DNA from: Bifidobacteriaceae bacterium
GTDB taxonomy: Bacteria; Actinomycetota; Actinomycetes; Actinomycetales; WQXJ01
Length of the DNA stretch: 64,000 nucleotides
Direction: 5' to 3'
Assembly (NCBI GenBank): GCA_031270825.1
Contig: JAISXH010000036.1
Coordinates: 1 to 64,000 of the forward strand
Part shown: positions 57,467-64,000 of the stretch, piece after piece
Position numbering within the stretch: position 1 is the stretch's first letter
Layout: each line of letters starts with the position of its first letter
The notes under the pieces: generated by a model
What the model was told of the DNA's origin: nothing
The model's database searches: none
What the model saw: the letters and a program-made list of their open reading frames with translations, nothing else
Program-made: the position numbers and the translations under genes

Positions 57467-57795
57467 TCGCGCTCTTGGGGCTGATCGCCGGGGTGGCCCT
57501 CGGCATGGCGACGCAGACGGACGTGCCCGCATTCTTGGTGCCGTACTTGCCGATCGCGGTGGTGGCGGCACTGGACGCCCTGGCCGGCGCGGCCCGGGCG
57601 CTGCTCGACGGGCTCTTCGATGATCGCGTGTTCGTGGTCTCGTTCTTCTCGAACGTGCTGGTGGCGGCGCTGCTGGTGTTCATAGGCGACCAACTGGGAG
57701 TCGGCTCGCAGCTATCCACGGCCGTGCTGGTGGTGCTCGGCATCCGGATCTTCTCCAACGCCGCTTCGATCAGACGGAAGCTGTTCTCGGCGTGA
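57463..57795 (+). CDS. DUF1290 small membrane protein
   Basis: A 110-residue membrane protein of the DUF1290 (Sbp) family, with three hydrophobic segments. Conserved parts are IALLGLIAGVALGM, VPYLPIAVVAALDALAGAARA and DRVFVVSFFSNVLVAALLVFIGDQLG. The TTG start at 57463 overlaps the previous stop (TTGA), and the end overlaps the next gene. Function is not established. Confidence 0.9.
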   Translation: MIALLGLIAGVALGMATQTDVPAFLVPYLPIAVVAALDALAGAARALLDGLFDDRVFVVSFFSNVLVAALLVFIGDQLGVGSQLSTAVLVVLGIRIFSNAASIRRKLFSA

Positions 57796-58544
57796 CCAGC
57801 GATCGCCGCAGCGCGCCAGCCAGTGGCTCAGCCGCTTGGAGGCGTCTGGCGAGGGCGCTGCGGCCGCGGGTGACCAAGGCCCATCTGACTGCCGGCCTGC
57901 TCTGCTTGGTGCTCGGTTTCGGGGCGGCCACGCAGGTCAAACAAGTCGGCAAAGCCGACTTCTCAAAGCTGCGCCAGGACGAATTGGTCGAGGTCTTGGA
58001 CCAACTCGACGCTCGCGCCAGCCGCCTAGAGGCGGAGAACCTGGCCCTGGAACGGGAGCGCGACCGCCTTGAGTCAGACCAGACCAGCCAACAGGCGGCG
58101 GCCGAAGCGGCCCGCCAGCGGGTCGAGGTTCAAGGGATCCTGGCCGGCACCATCGCCGCCCGGGGCCCCGGCATCAGCCTGACGGTGCGCGACCCGGACC
58201 GCAAGCTGACCGCGGCTGCGGCCTACCTGCTGGTGGACGAATTGCGCAACGCCGGCGCCGAGGCGATCAGCGTGGGCCCGGTGCGAGTGGTGGCGGCGAC
58301 CTATTTCAAGGATTGCGCGGCTGGCGGCTGCGTCATTGTCGACGGCGTGGAATTGGCGCCGCCCTACGATTGGCTGGCGATCGGCGACCCGTCGACGCTG
58401 GAGACCGCGCTGGGCATTCCCGGCGGCGCCTTGGCCGCGGTCCGCACCCAGGGGGGTTCGTCGACCATCGTCGCCGAAGATGATGTCGCCATAACAGCAA
58501 TTCGGATTCTGGCCCCGCCGAGCTACGCCACCGCGATAGAGTAA
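57792..58544 (+). CDS. DUF881 family membrane-anchored protein (second copy)
   Basis: A 250-residue paralogue of the protein encoded two genes upstream. It has one membrane helix (AHLTAGLLCLVLGFGAAT), a coiled coil (ASRLEAENLALERERDRLES) and the DUF881 domain (AARGPGISLTVRDPDRKLTA, LRNAGAEAISVGPVRVVAATY). GTG start at 57792 overlaps the DUF1290 stop as GTGA. A CAAGGC-type pair of cysteines (DCAAGGC) in the domain may form a disulfide outside the membrane. Function unknown. Confidence 0.87.
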   Translation: MTSDRRSAPASGSAAWRRLARALRPRVTKAHLTAGLLCLVLGFGAATQVKQVGKADFSKLRQDELVEVLDQLDARASRLEAENLALERERDRLESDQTSQQAAAEAARQRVEVQGILAGTIAARGPGISLTVRDPDRKLTAAAAYLLVDELRNAGAEAISVGPVRVVAATYFKDCAAGGCVIVDGVELAPPYDWLAIGDPSTLETALGIPGGALAAVRTQGGSSTIVAEDDVAITAIRILAPPSYATAIE

Positions 58545-58584
58545 ACAGGGAGATTGCTTCGCGGAACCGGAAGGGGTGACGAGG

Positions 58585-59028
58585 GTGGGGGCTGACTCAG
58601 CGCAGGGCTTTGGCATCGATTCGACTCAAGCGATAGGCGGCCTGGTTGAACTCGACTTGGACGCGCCGCTGGGCGAAGGGCTCAGCCCACAGGCACAAAC
58701 CGCCATCGAGGCGCTGCCGCCCACTTCGGCTTTGCTGGTGGTCCAACGCGGCCCGAACGCGGGCTCGCGGTTTCTGCTCGACGCCGATTCGACCACCGCC
58801 GGCCGTTCGACCAAATCGGACATTTTCTTGGACGATGTGACGGTCTCCCGGCGGCACGCCACCTTTGACCGCGTCGGCGCCGATTTCACTGTCCACGATT
58901 TGGGATCGCTGAATGGCACTTATGTGAATCGCGAACGGGTCGACGAAGCCCTTCTCAAAGCCGGAGATGAAGTGCAGATCGGCAAGTACCGGTTGACCTT
59001 CCATCCGTCCCCCTCCAGGGCGTCGTGA
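58585..59028 (+). CDS. garA: GarA/OdhI-type FHA regulator
   Basis: A 147-residue (from GTG 58585; GTG 58576 is possible) FHA protein. In mycobacteria and corynebacteria GarA/OdhI inhibits 2-oxoglutarate dehydrogenase and related enzymes until phosphorylated by PknB/PknG. The FHA domain is intact: LLVVQRGPNAGSRFLL, AGRSTKSDIFLDDVTVSRRHATF and LGSLNGTYVNRERV. The N-terminal kinase motif differs: GarA/OdhI have a double Thr (ETTSVF), here the matching stretch reads DSTQAIGG with a single Thr. It precedes ftsR, the conserved order in actinobacteria. Confidence 0.88.
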   Translation: MGADSAQGFGIDSTQAIGGLVELDLDAPLGEGLSPQAQTAIEALPPTSALLVVQRGPNAGSRFLLDADSTTAGRSTKSDIFLDDVTVSRRHATFDRVGADFTVHDLGSLNGTYVNRERVDEALLKAGDEVQIGKYRLTFHPSPSRAS

Positions 59029-59672
59029 GGGCGCTCGCCCGCGCCCGGTCGTGGCCGGCCGGGACCAGCCATAGCGCGGTCTTGTCGATCTCGGCCGTGC
59101 TGGACGCGCTGAGGGGCGAATTCCCCGGCCTGACCGTGTCCAAACTGCGTTACCTCGAAGACCAGGGTCTAATCGCTCCGGAGCGGACGGCATCGGGCTA
59201 CCGGCGTTACTCAGAGGCCGATGTCGAGCGGGTGGCTTGGGTGTTGATCCAACAGCGCGACCATTTCTTGCCCTTGCGGGTGATCAAGTCGCGTCTGGAC
59301 GCGATGGACGCCGCCGGCGCGCGGGGCGCTTTGGCGCAGCCGCGCCGGCCCCGGCCGGTGCTGGTGGGCCCCAAAGACGTCGCCACGGTCACCGGCCAGG
59401 AGCTAAGTGTGGTGGAGGCGGTCGCCAAGGCGGCCGGAGTCGACCCTAAATCGGCCGACGGCTCGCTCATCCAGGCGGTCGAGGCGGTGGCCGAACTGGC
59501 GCCATTCGGTTTGGAGTTGCGCCACCTCAAGCCGGTTTTCCACGCCGCGCAGCGGCAAGTCGAATTGGTGGGCTTGGCGACGGCGGCCGCCCCGGCCCAG
59601 GGAGCGGAGTGCGCCGAGGCCATGGCCCGCCTGGCCGGGGCGCTGGTGCGGCTGAAGGCCGCCGATCTGTGA
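59025..59672 (+). CDS. ftsR: MerR-family regulator, FtsR type
   Basis: A 215-residue MerR-type protein. The N-terminal winged helix starts SISAVLDALRGEFPGLTVSKLRYLEDQGLI and continues YRRYSEADVERV; the C-terminal part (ELRHLKPVFHAAQRQVELV) is family-specific. FtsR in corynebacteria activates ftsZ and is encoded beside odhI, as here. GTG start at 59025 overlaps the garA stop as GTGA, so the two are translationally coupled. The effector is unknown. Confidence 0.85.
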   Translation: MRALARARSWPAGTSHSAVLSISAVLDALRGEFPGLTVSKLRYLEDQGLIAPERTASGYRRYSEADVERVAWVLIQQRDHFLPLRVIKSRLDAMDAAGARGALAQPRRPRPVLVGPKDVATVTGQELSVVEAVAKAAGVDPKSADGSLIQAVEAVAELAPFGLELRHLKPVFHAAQRQVELVGLATAAAPAQGAECAEAMARLAGALVRLKAADL

Positions 59673-59699
59673 GCGCCCGACCCGCCGCCTACATTCAAG

Positions 59700-59721
59700 C
59701 TCAACTTGAGGTTGAGATAAT
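59700..59721 (+). promoter_or_regulatory. MerR-type operator and -10 box
   Basis: CTCAAC-TTGAG-GTTGAG is an inverted repeat with a five-base centre (59700-59716), directly abutting GATAAT (59716-59721), a probable -10 box. This fits the MerR mode of binding within the promoter. It most likely controls the second MerR gene, perhaps by autoregulation. Confidence 0.6.
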
Positions 59722-59761
59722 CGGCGGGCCCGTCGGCGTGGCGGATTGACCCGGGCCGTTC

Positions 59762-59884
59762 GTGGACATAGCGTCGAAGCAGCAGGAGCAGCAGGAGCAG
59801 CAGGAGCAGCAGGAGCAGCAGGAGCAGCAGGAGCAGCAGGAGCAGCGGCAGGCCGAAGTGTTATCGAGAGAAAGTGACTCCTAA
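59762..59884 (+). CDS. Possible 40-residue leader ORF with (QQE) repeats
   Basis: A GTG at 59762 opens a 40-codon frame: VDIASK, seven QQE triplets, then QRQAEVLSRESDS. Its TAA stop shares one base with the ATG of the following MerR gene, so translation would be coupled. It lies wholly within the leader predicted from the promoter at 59716. The repeat is perfect at DNA level (AGCAGCAGG, 59778-59846). It lacks a good ribosome site, so it could also be only a repeat expansion in an untranslated leader. Confidence 0.4.
   Translation: MDIASKQQEQQEQQEQQEQQEQQEQQEQRQAEVLSRESDS
59778..59846. repeat. Perfect 9-bp tandem repeat AGCAGCAGG
   Basis: Seven full copies and two-thirds of an eighth occupy 59778-59846 without a mismatch. 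The array lies between the promoter and the start codon of the second MerR gene and is a candidate for length variation between strains. Confidence 0.95.
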
Positions 59885-60441
59885 TGGCCTTCAACGAATA
59901 TGGCCAAGTGGGCGAACAAGGCCTCTTGTTCGGCGGCCGCGTCACCGACGAGGCGATCGGCTTCAGAGGGCCGACCGCCTGCCGCGCCGCTGGGATCACC
60001 TACCGGCAACTCGACTATTGGGCCCGGACGGGCCTAGTCGAACCCTCGGTTCGCCCGGCCACCGGCTCCGGCACGCAGCGGCTGTACAACTTTCGCGACA
60101 TCTTGGTCTTGAAGATCGTCAAGAGGCTGCTGGACACGGGAGTGTCGCTGCACCAGATCCGGACCGCCGTCCAACACCTGCGCGAACGCGGAGTGGAGGA
60201 CTTGGCCACCGTGACCCTCATGTCTGACGGCGCCTCGGTCTACGAATGCACCAACGCGGACGAGGTCTTCGACCTGGTCCAAGGGGGACAGGGCGTCTTC
60301 GGCATAGCCGTTTCGAGGGTCTGGCGGGAAGTCGAGGGCACCCTGGCGGAACTGCCCTCCGAGCGTTCGCAGGAGACGGCATCGGCGGCCGCTCCGATCG
60401 ACGAATTGGCGGCCCGGCGCCGCGCCCGGCGAGTTTCGTAG
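59884..60441 (+). CDS. MerR-family regulator (second, Rv1828 type)
   Basis: A 185-residue MerR protein like mycobacterial Rv1828, encoded two genes after garA. The recognition region is ACRAAGITYRQLDYWARTGLVEPS followed by GTQRLYNFRDILVLKIVKRLLDTG. The C-terminal part, ECTNADEVFDLVQGGQGVFGIAVSRVW, is conserved in this subgroup. The ATG at 59884 overlaps the stop of the leader frame. A MerR-type operator lies in front, suggesting autoregulation. It is followed by a hairpin. Confidence 0.88.
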   Translation: MAFNEYGQVGEQGLLFGGRVTDEAIGFRGPTACRAAGITYRQLDYWARTGLVEPSVRPATGSGTQRLYNFRDILVLKIVKRLLDTGVSLHQIRTAVQHLRERGVEDLATVTLMSDGASVYECTNADEVFDLVQGGQGVFGIAVSRVWREVEGTLAELPSERSQETASAAAPIDELAARRRARRVS

Positions 60442-60460
60442 TCTGAGACCTGCGTCACAC

Positions 60461-60479
60461 CGCGCGCTATTGGCGCGCG
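60461..60479 (+). terminator. Small GC hairpin after second MerR gene
   Basis: CGCGCGC and GCGCGCG form a seven-bp stem with the loop TATTG, 20 bases after the stop codon. It lacks a T tract. It may terminate the garA-merR transcript before the exporter gene. Confidence 0.55.
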
Positions 60480-60493
60480 CCCGTGCTTAGCCT

Positions 60494-62140
60494 GTGTCCG
60501 TGGCCACAGCGACTATTCACACCGGACCGATGGCTCCGCTGGTCATCAGCGTGTTCCGGTGGTTGTGGCTGGCCCAACTGGCCTCCAACGTGGGCAGTTG
60601 GATGCAATCGGTCGGCGCCCAATGGATGCTGGTCAACGACCGGAACGCGCCCCTGCTCACAGCCTTGGTCGCAGCCGCATCCCTGGCGCCGGTGCTGCTG
60701 TTGTCAGTGCCCGCCGGGGTGTTGGCCGACTCGCTGGACCGCCGCTGGCTGCTGATCGTCTCGAACGGCTTCATGGCTGTGGCCGCCGCCGTCCTGGCCG
60801 TGGCGACCTGGGCTGGCGACGCCAGCCCGGTGGTGGTGCTGGTGCTGACCTTCGCCCTGGGCTGTGGATCGGCCCTGGGCGCGCCGGCCTGGCAGGCCAT
60901 CCAGCCGGACTTGGTCCCGCGCTACCTGATCCCGTCGGCATCGGCCATCACCAGCGCGAACATCAACATTGCCCGGGCTTTGGGGCCAGCCCTGGCCGGC
61001 GCCCTGGTGGCCTGGGCCGGACCGGCGCTGGTCTTCGCCATCAACGCGGTTTCCTTCGCCGGCGTGATTGGCGCGCTGGCGCTGTGGCGGGGCTCGCCGG
61101 TCGCACGCGGATCGGTGGGCATGGCGCCCGCGATCGCCTCCGGCCTGCGCTACGTCCGCAACGCGCCGGGGGTCAGGCGCATCATCTTTCGCGCCGCCGT
61201 CTTCGTGATACCCGCCTCCGCCCTGTGGGCGTTGCTGGCGGTGATCGCCCACCGGATGATGGGCGAGGGATCGAGCGGCTACGGCGTGATGCTGGGAGCC
61301 CTGGGAGTGGGCGCGGTCGTGGGCGCGCTGATCCTGCCCTGGTTGCGGGGCCGGTTTCGCAACAACGGCCTGCTCCTCGCCGCCACCGGCCTTTACGCCG
61401 GGACGATGCTGGGCGTGGCCTTCGCCCGCTCCTTGGCGCTGTCCCTGGCGCTGCTCTTGGGCGCCGGCCTGGGCTGGGTGATCGTCCTGTCGGTGCTGAA
61501 CACGGCCATGATGCTGACCCTGCCCGCCTGGGTGAGGGCGCGGTCGCTGGCTGTGTACTCGCTTGTCTTCATGGGCGGCCAGGGGGCCGGCTCGGCCCTT
61601 TGGGGAGTGGTCGCCAGCGCGGTGGGACCAGTTGCGACGCTGGTGGTGGCGGCCGTGGCGGTGTCGGTCGGCCTGGTCACCATGGCCCTGTGGCCGCTCT
61701 ACCGGTCCACCGGCTCCCTCGACCGGGAGATCGTGGCCATGCCAGAAAGCGCTCCCGACCAGGCCTTGCCGGCTTCGGCCGGGCCGGTCCTGATCCAGAT
61801 CGACTACAAGGTCAAGGATGATCACGTCCAGGCCTTCGAGCGGGCCCTGCGCGCCTTGGCCACCTCCCGGCGGCGGACCGGGGCCACCGCCTGGGATCTG
61901 TGGCGCGACGTGGCCGACACCAGTCATTTCGTGGAGCAATACACCCTAGCCACCTGGGGCGAGCACATAGCCCAACGCGAGGAACGCATCACCGGCTACG
62001 ACCGCGAGCTTGAGCGCCAAGCTTTGGCTTTGGCCGCGCCGGATCCGCGGGTCAGACACCTAGTCCGGCCCGAACACATGCCGCGGAAAGATCGGGGGAT
62101 CGCCGTGGCTGACACGCAGAATCGAGGAAAAATCCCATGA
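60494..62140 (+). CDS. MFS exporter (MFS_3/EntS type) with C-terminal ABM-like domain
   Basis: A 548-residue membrane transporter with about 12 hydrophobic segments. The N-terminal FRWLWLAQLASNVGSWMQSVGAQWML and PAGVLADSLDRRWLL are typical of the EntS/MFS_3 drug and siderophore exporter group. After residue about 430 comes a soluble domain of about 100 residues (VLIQIDYKVKDDHVQAFERAL, TGATAWDLWRDVADTSHFVEQY) resembling antibiotic-biosynthesis-monooxygenase/Dabb folds, a fusion found in this exporter group. Either GTG at 60494 or 60500 could be the start; no ribosome site is clear. Its stop overlaps the DUF308 gene, so both are probably co-expressed. Confidence 0.88.
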   Translation: MSVATATIHTGPMAPLVISVFRWLWLAQLASNVGSWMQSVGAQWMLVNDRNAPLLTALVAAASLAPVLLLSVPAGVLADSLDRRWLLIVSNGFMAVAAAVLAVATWAGDASPVVVLVLTFALGCGSALGAPAWQAIQPDLVPRYLIPSASAITSANINIARALGPALAGALVAWAGPALVFAINAVSFAGVIGALALWRGSPVARGSVGMAPAIASGLRYVRNAPGVRRIIFRAAVFVIPASALWALLAVIAHRMMGEGSSGYGVMLGALGVGAVVGALILPWLRGRFRNNGLLLAATGLYAGTMLGVAFARSLALSLALLLGAGLGWVIVLSVLNTAMMLTLPAWVRARSLAVYSLVFMGGQGAGSALWGVVASAVGPVATLVVAAVAVSVGLVTMALWPLYRSTGSLDREIVAMPESAPDQALPASAGPVLIQIDYKVKDDHVQAFERALRALATSRRRTGATAWDLWRDVADTSHFVEQYTLATWGEHIAQREERITGYDRELERQALALAAPDPRVRHLVRPEHMPRKDRGIAVADTQNRGKIP

Positions 62141-62778
62141 CTCAAACCCAACCCTTGTCAACCGGAACCACCGAGAAAGCCCCGGGGGCGCCCGCCTGGT
62201 CGCAAACCGCCGGCTTGTTCGGCCCTACGCTCGGCCGTCCCTCCAGGCTCAACGCCGGGTCGGTCGGCCGCCTGAGGGCTTGGCTGATCATCCGCGGCCT
62301 GGCCGGCCTGGCCCTGGGGGCGCTGATCCTGTTCCTGCCGGGCCTGTCCATAGAGGCGTTCGCCTTGGTGATCGGCATCTTCTTCGTGGTGGCGGGAGTC
62401 ATCCGAATTGTGATCGGCGCCGTCGACACTGAGTTCACCGCTGGACTGCGGGTGCTCAACATCATCATGGGCGTGCTCTTGGCCGCTATCGGCGCCATCG
62501 CGATCCGCTATCCCGGCTTCGGACTGGTCGCAACCGTCATCCTGGTCGGCTTCGCCTGGATGATGGAGGGCGGCGCCACCTTGGCGTTGCTGCCGCCGTC
62601 CGGCCAGGGTCGCGGCTGGGCCATCGCCTTCGCGGTGGTGTCGCTGGTGGCCGGCGTCATCCTGATCCTGTGGCCGCTGGAGTCCCTGCTGCCGCTGGTG
62701 ATCGTGGCCGGCGCCGCCTTGGTGGTCGGCGGGATCTTCGACCTGGTGGGCGGCATCACCCTGAAGAAGACCGCCTGA
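62137..62778 (+). CDS. DUF308/HdeD-family membrane protein
   Basis: A 213-residue membrane protein with six hydrophobic segments in three similar pairs, typical of HdeD-like DUF308 proteins (GLALGALILFLPGLSIEAFALVIGIFFVVAG, GVLLAAIGAIAIRYP, GVILILWPLESLLPLVIVAG). A 45-residue hydrophilic tail precedes the first helix. ATG start overlaps the exporter stop. In enterobacteria HdeD is linked to acid resistance; its role in actinobacteria is not established. Confidence 0.85.
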   Translation: MTQTQPLSTGTTEKAPGAPAWSQTAGLFGPTLGRPSRLNAGSVGRLRAWLIIRGLAGLALGALILFLPGLSIEAFALVIGIFFVVAGVIRIVIGAVDTEFTAGLRVLNIIMGVLLAAIGAIAIRYPGFGLVATVILVGFAWMMEGGATLALLPPSGQGRGWAIAFAVVSLVAGVILILWPLESLLPLVIVAGAALVVGGIFDLVGGITLKKTA

Positions 62779-62835
62779 CACGCCGGCCCACGCCCGCCGG
62801 GTATGGCCAGGTCACGGCCATGGGATGATTAACCC

Positions 62836-63318
62836 ATGGCGATGAGAGACATCCGGGTGATTGGCGACCCGGTCTTGCGCACGCGGTGCGAGCCGATCAC
62901 CAAGATCGACGACCGCGTCCGGTCCTTGGTGGCGGACCTGCTGGAAACAGTCGACACCGAGGGCCGGGCCGGCCTGGCCGCCAATCAAATCGGAGTCTCG
63001 CTGAGGGCCTTCTCATACAACATTGACGACGAGGTCGGCTACGTGCTCAACCCCGTCATCGCCGAACTGTCGGAACAGACCCAGGATGGCGACGAGGGCT
63101 GCCTGTCGGTGCCGGGGCTGTGGTTCCCGACCAAGCGGGCGTTCTACGCCCGGGTGGTCGGCGAGGACCTGGACGGCAACGAGGTGATGGTCGAAGGCAC
63201 CGGGCTGATGGCACGGTGTCTTCAACACGAAGTGGACCACTTGGACGGCCATCTCTTCCTGGACCGCCTGGACCGGGCGACACGCAAGAAAGCCATGGCG
63301 GCGGTCCGCGAATTGTAG
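62836..63318 (+). CDS. def: Peptide deformylase
   Basis: A 160-residue metalloenzyme that removes the N-formyl group from new proteins. The three motifs are present: [18 protein letters not shown] (metal Cys) and QHEVDHLDG (two metal His and the catalytic Glu). The first motif has Ala where many enzymes have Gly (RAGLAANQ). ATG at 62836; no strong ribosome site is seen. No fmt gene adjoins it. The dyad ATGGCC-AGGTCAC-GGCCAT lies just upstream. Confidence 0.95.
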   Translation: MAMRDIRVIGDPVLRTRCEPITKIDDRVRSLVADLLETVDTEGRAGLAANQIGVSLRAFSYNIDDEVGYVLNPVIAELSEQTQDGDEGCLSVPGLWFPTKRAFYARVVGEDLDGNEVMVEGTGLMARCLQHEVDHLDGHLFLDRLDRATRKKAMAAVREL

Positions 63319-63540
63319 GCGGGAGCACCGCCGCCCGGCGTGGTGGTTAGCATTTGTTAATTCGCGCCGCGGCATTTCGATCCGCGCCGAACGGAGTGGC
63401 GTGGCTCGCCCCGGATGGGGCACAATAGTGGATGGCACGCCGCGCGAGGCTGTGTCCGTTTCCGTTGGCTGGAACAGAAATGAAAAGCTACCGAGGTCGT
63501 AGGGGAAGACGCACCTCGAGTAGATTCTGGGAGGCTGATG

Positions 63541-64000
63541 ATGTCTGACGTGATCACGCGCGGCGTGCTCTTCGTGCACTCTTCGCCCAGGGCGGTTAGC
63601 CCGCACGTGGAGTGGGTGATGACCAACGTGCTGGCCATGGACGTGTCGATGGACTGGACGGAGCAGCCGGCGGCGCCCGGCACGCTCCGGGCGGAGTACT
63701 CCTGGCAGGGTCCGCAAGGCACCGGCGCGCGCCTGGCTTCGGCTCTGCGCGGCTGGGAGCATCTGCGTTACGAGGTCACCGAGGAGCCGTCCTTCGGCGC
63801 CGACGGCGGACGCTGGTCGCACACGCCGTCGCTGGGGATCTTCTACGCCGTCATCGATGTCCATGGCAACACCATGGTGCCGGAGGATCGCATCCGGGCC
63901 GCCCTAGATTGCCGGGGCGACCTGATCGCCATGCGCCGCGGGCTCGATCTGGCCTTGGGCCAAGCCTGGGATGACGAATTGGAGCCCTTCCGCTACGCCG
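63541..64000 (+). CDS. DUF3145 family protein (cut by the window end)
   Basis: An open frame of 153 codons running off the right edge with no stop. The start ITRGVLFVHSSPRAVSPHVEW, the middle ARLASALRGWEHLRYEVTEEPS and the end AWDDELEPFRYA match the actinobacterial DUF3145 family, which has no known function; its usual length is only slightly greater than what is visible. GGGAGG precedes two adjacent ATG codons (63538 and 63541). The 220-bp gap after def contains no other gene. Confidence 0.85.
   Translation, partial: MSDVITRGVLFVHSSPRAVSPHVEWVMTNVLAMDVSMDWTEQPAAPGTLRAEYSWQGPQGTGARLASALRGWEHLRYEVTEEPSFGADGGRWSHTPSLGIFYAVIDVHGNTMVPEDRIRAALDCRGDLIAMRRGLDLALGQAWDDELEPFRYA

Noticed and set aside
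59403-59999. Minus-strand frame with Ala-Ala-Pro repeats
   Set aside because: It is the antisense reading of the AGCAGCAGG repeat and of the two flanking MerR genes.

Overview
This is a GC-rich stretch of a Gram-positive actinobacterial (Actinomycetota) chromosome. The evidence is the actinobacterial gene set: OpcA with Zwf, a GarA-type FHA protein with an FtsR-type MerR regulator, DUF3000 beside RNase D, DUF881/DUF1290 proteins, DUF3145, LPXTG wall anchors, frequent GTG/TTG starts and 4-base ATGA/GTGA overlaps. I cannot name the genus. No prophage, IS element, CRISPR array, rRNA or tRNA was recognised.

Region 1 (244-11218, all minus strand) is a nine-gene run that reads like one operon. In order of transcription it is: Gfo/Idh oxidoreductase, TIM-barrel sugar epimerase, sugar-binding lipoprotein, two ABC permeases, GH38 alpha-mannosidase, aldo/keto reductase, ThuA-like protein and a PAS-AraC regulator. 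It probably imports and degrades an alpha-mannoside. The dehydrogenase, epimerase and ABC components resemble the E. coli ycj and thu (3-keto-glycoside) clusters. Region 2 (11219-18921) holds a DUF222/HNH protein, a PLP beta-eliminating lyase, an aldehyde dehydrogenase and a MutM with a large insertion. Region 3 (18922-25063) is a repeat-rich spacer followed by a giant LPXTG surface protein made of alternating pilin-type isopeptide domains.

Region 4 (25097-30682, minus) is the oxidative pentose-phosphate operon tkt-zwf-opcA-pgl, which lacks the transaldolase often found between tkt and zwf. Region 5 (30751-39346) holds a XerD-type recombinase whose 3' end overlaps a membrane-protein gene, aconitase with two palindromic sites upstream, and dxs.

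Region 6 (39351-52348) is a second sugar locus: a LacI repressor, its probable operator, a 1,903-residue wall-anchored GH3 glycosidase on a collagen-like stalk, an ABC importer, and a GH31 alpha-xylosidase. The GH3/GH31 pair suggests xyloglucan-type oligosaccharides. Neither sugar importer has its own ATPase in the window, so both probably use a shared MsiK-type ATPase encoded elsewhere.

Region 7 (52349-64000) is conserved housekeeping: RNase D, DUF3000, a small unidentified protein, DHFR, a YigZ-family protein, a CDP-alcohol phosphatidyltransferase, DUF881-DUF1290-DUF881, GarA, two MerR regulators, an MFS exporter, a DUF308 membrane protein, peptide deformylase, and a DUF3145 gene cut by the window end. 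A recurring oddity is low-complexity Ala/Gly/Pro-rich insertions inside otherwise conserved enzymes (MutM, Zwf, Tkt, GH38, a permease N-terminus, a membrane-protein loop). These match the tandem-repeat-rich spacers and suggest active short-repeat expansion in this genome.
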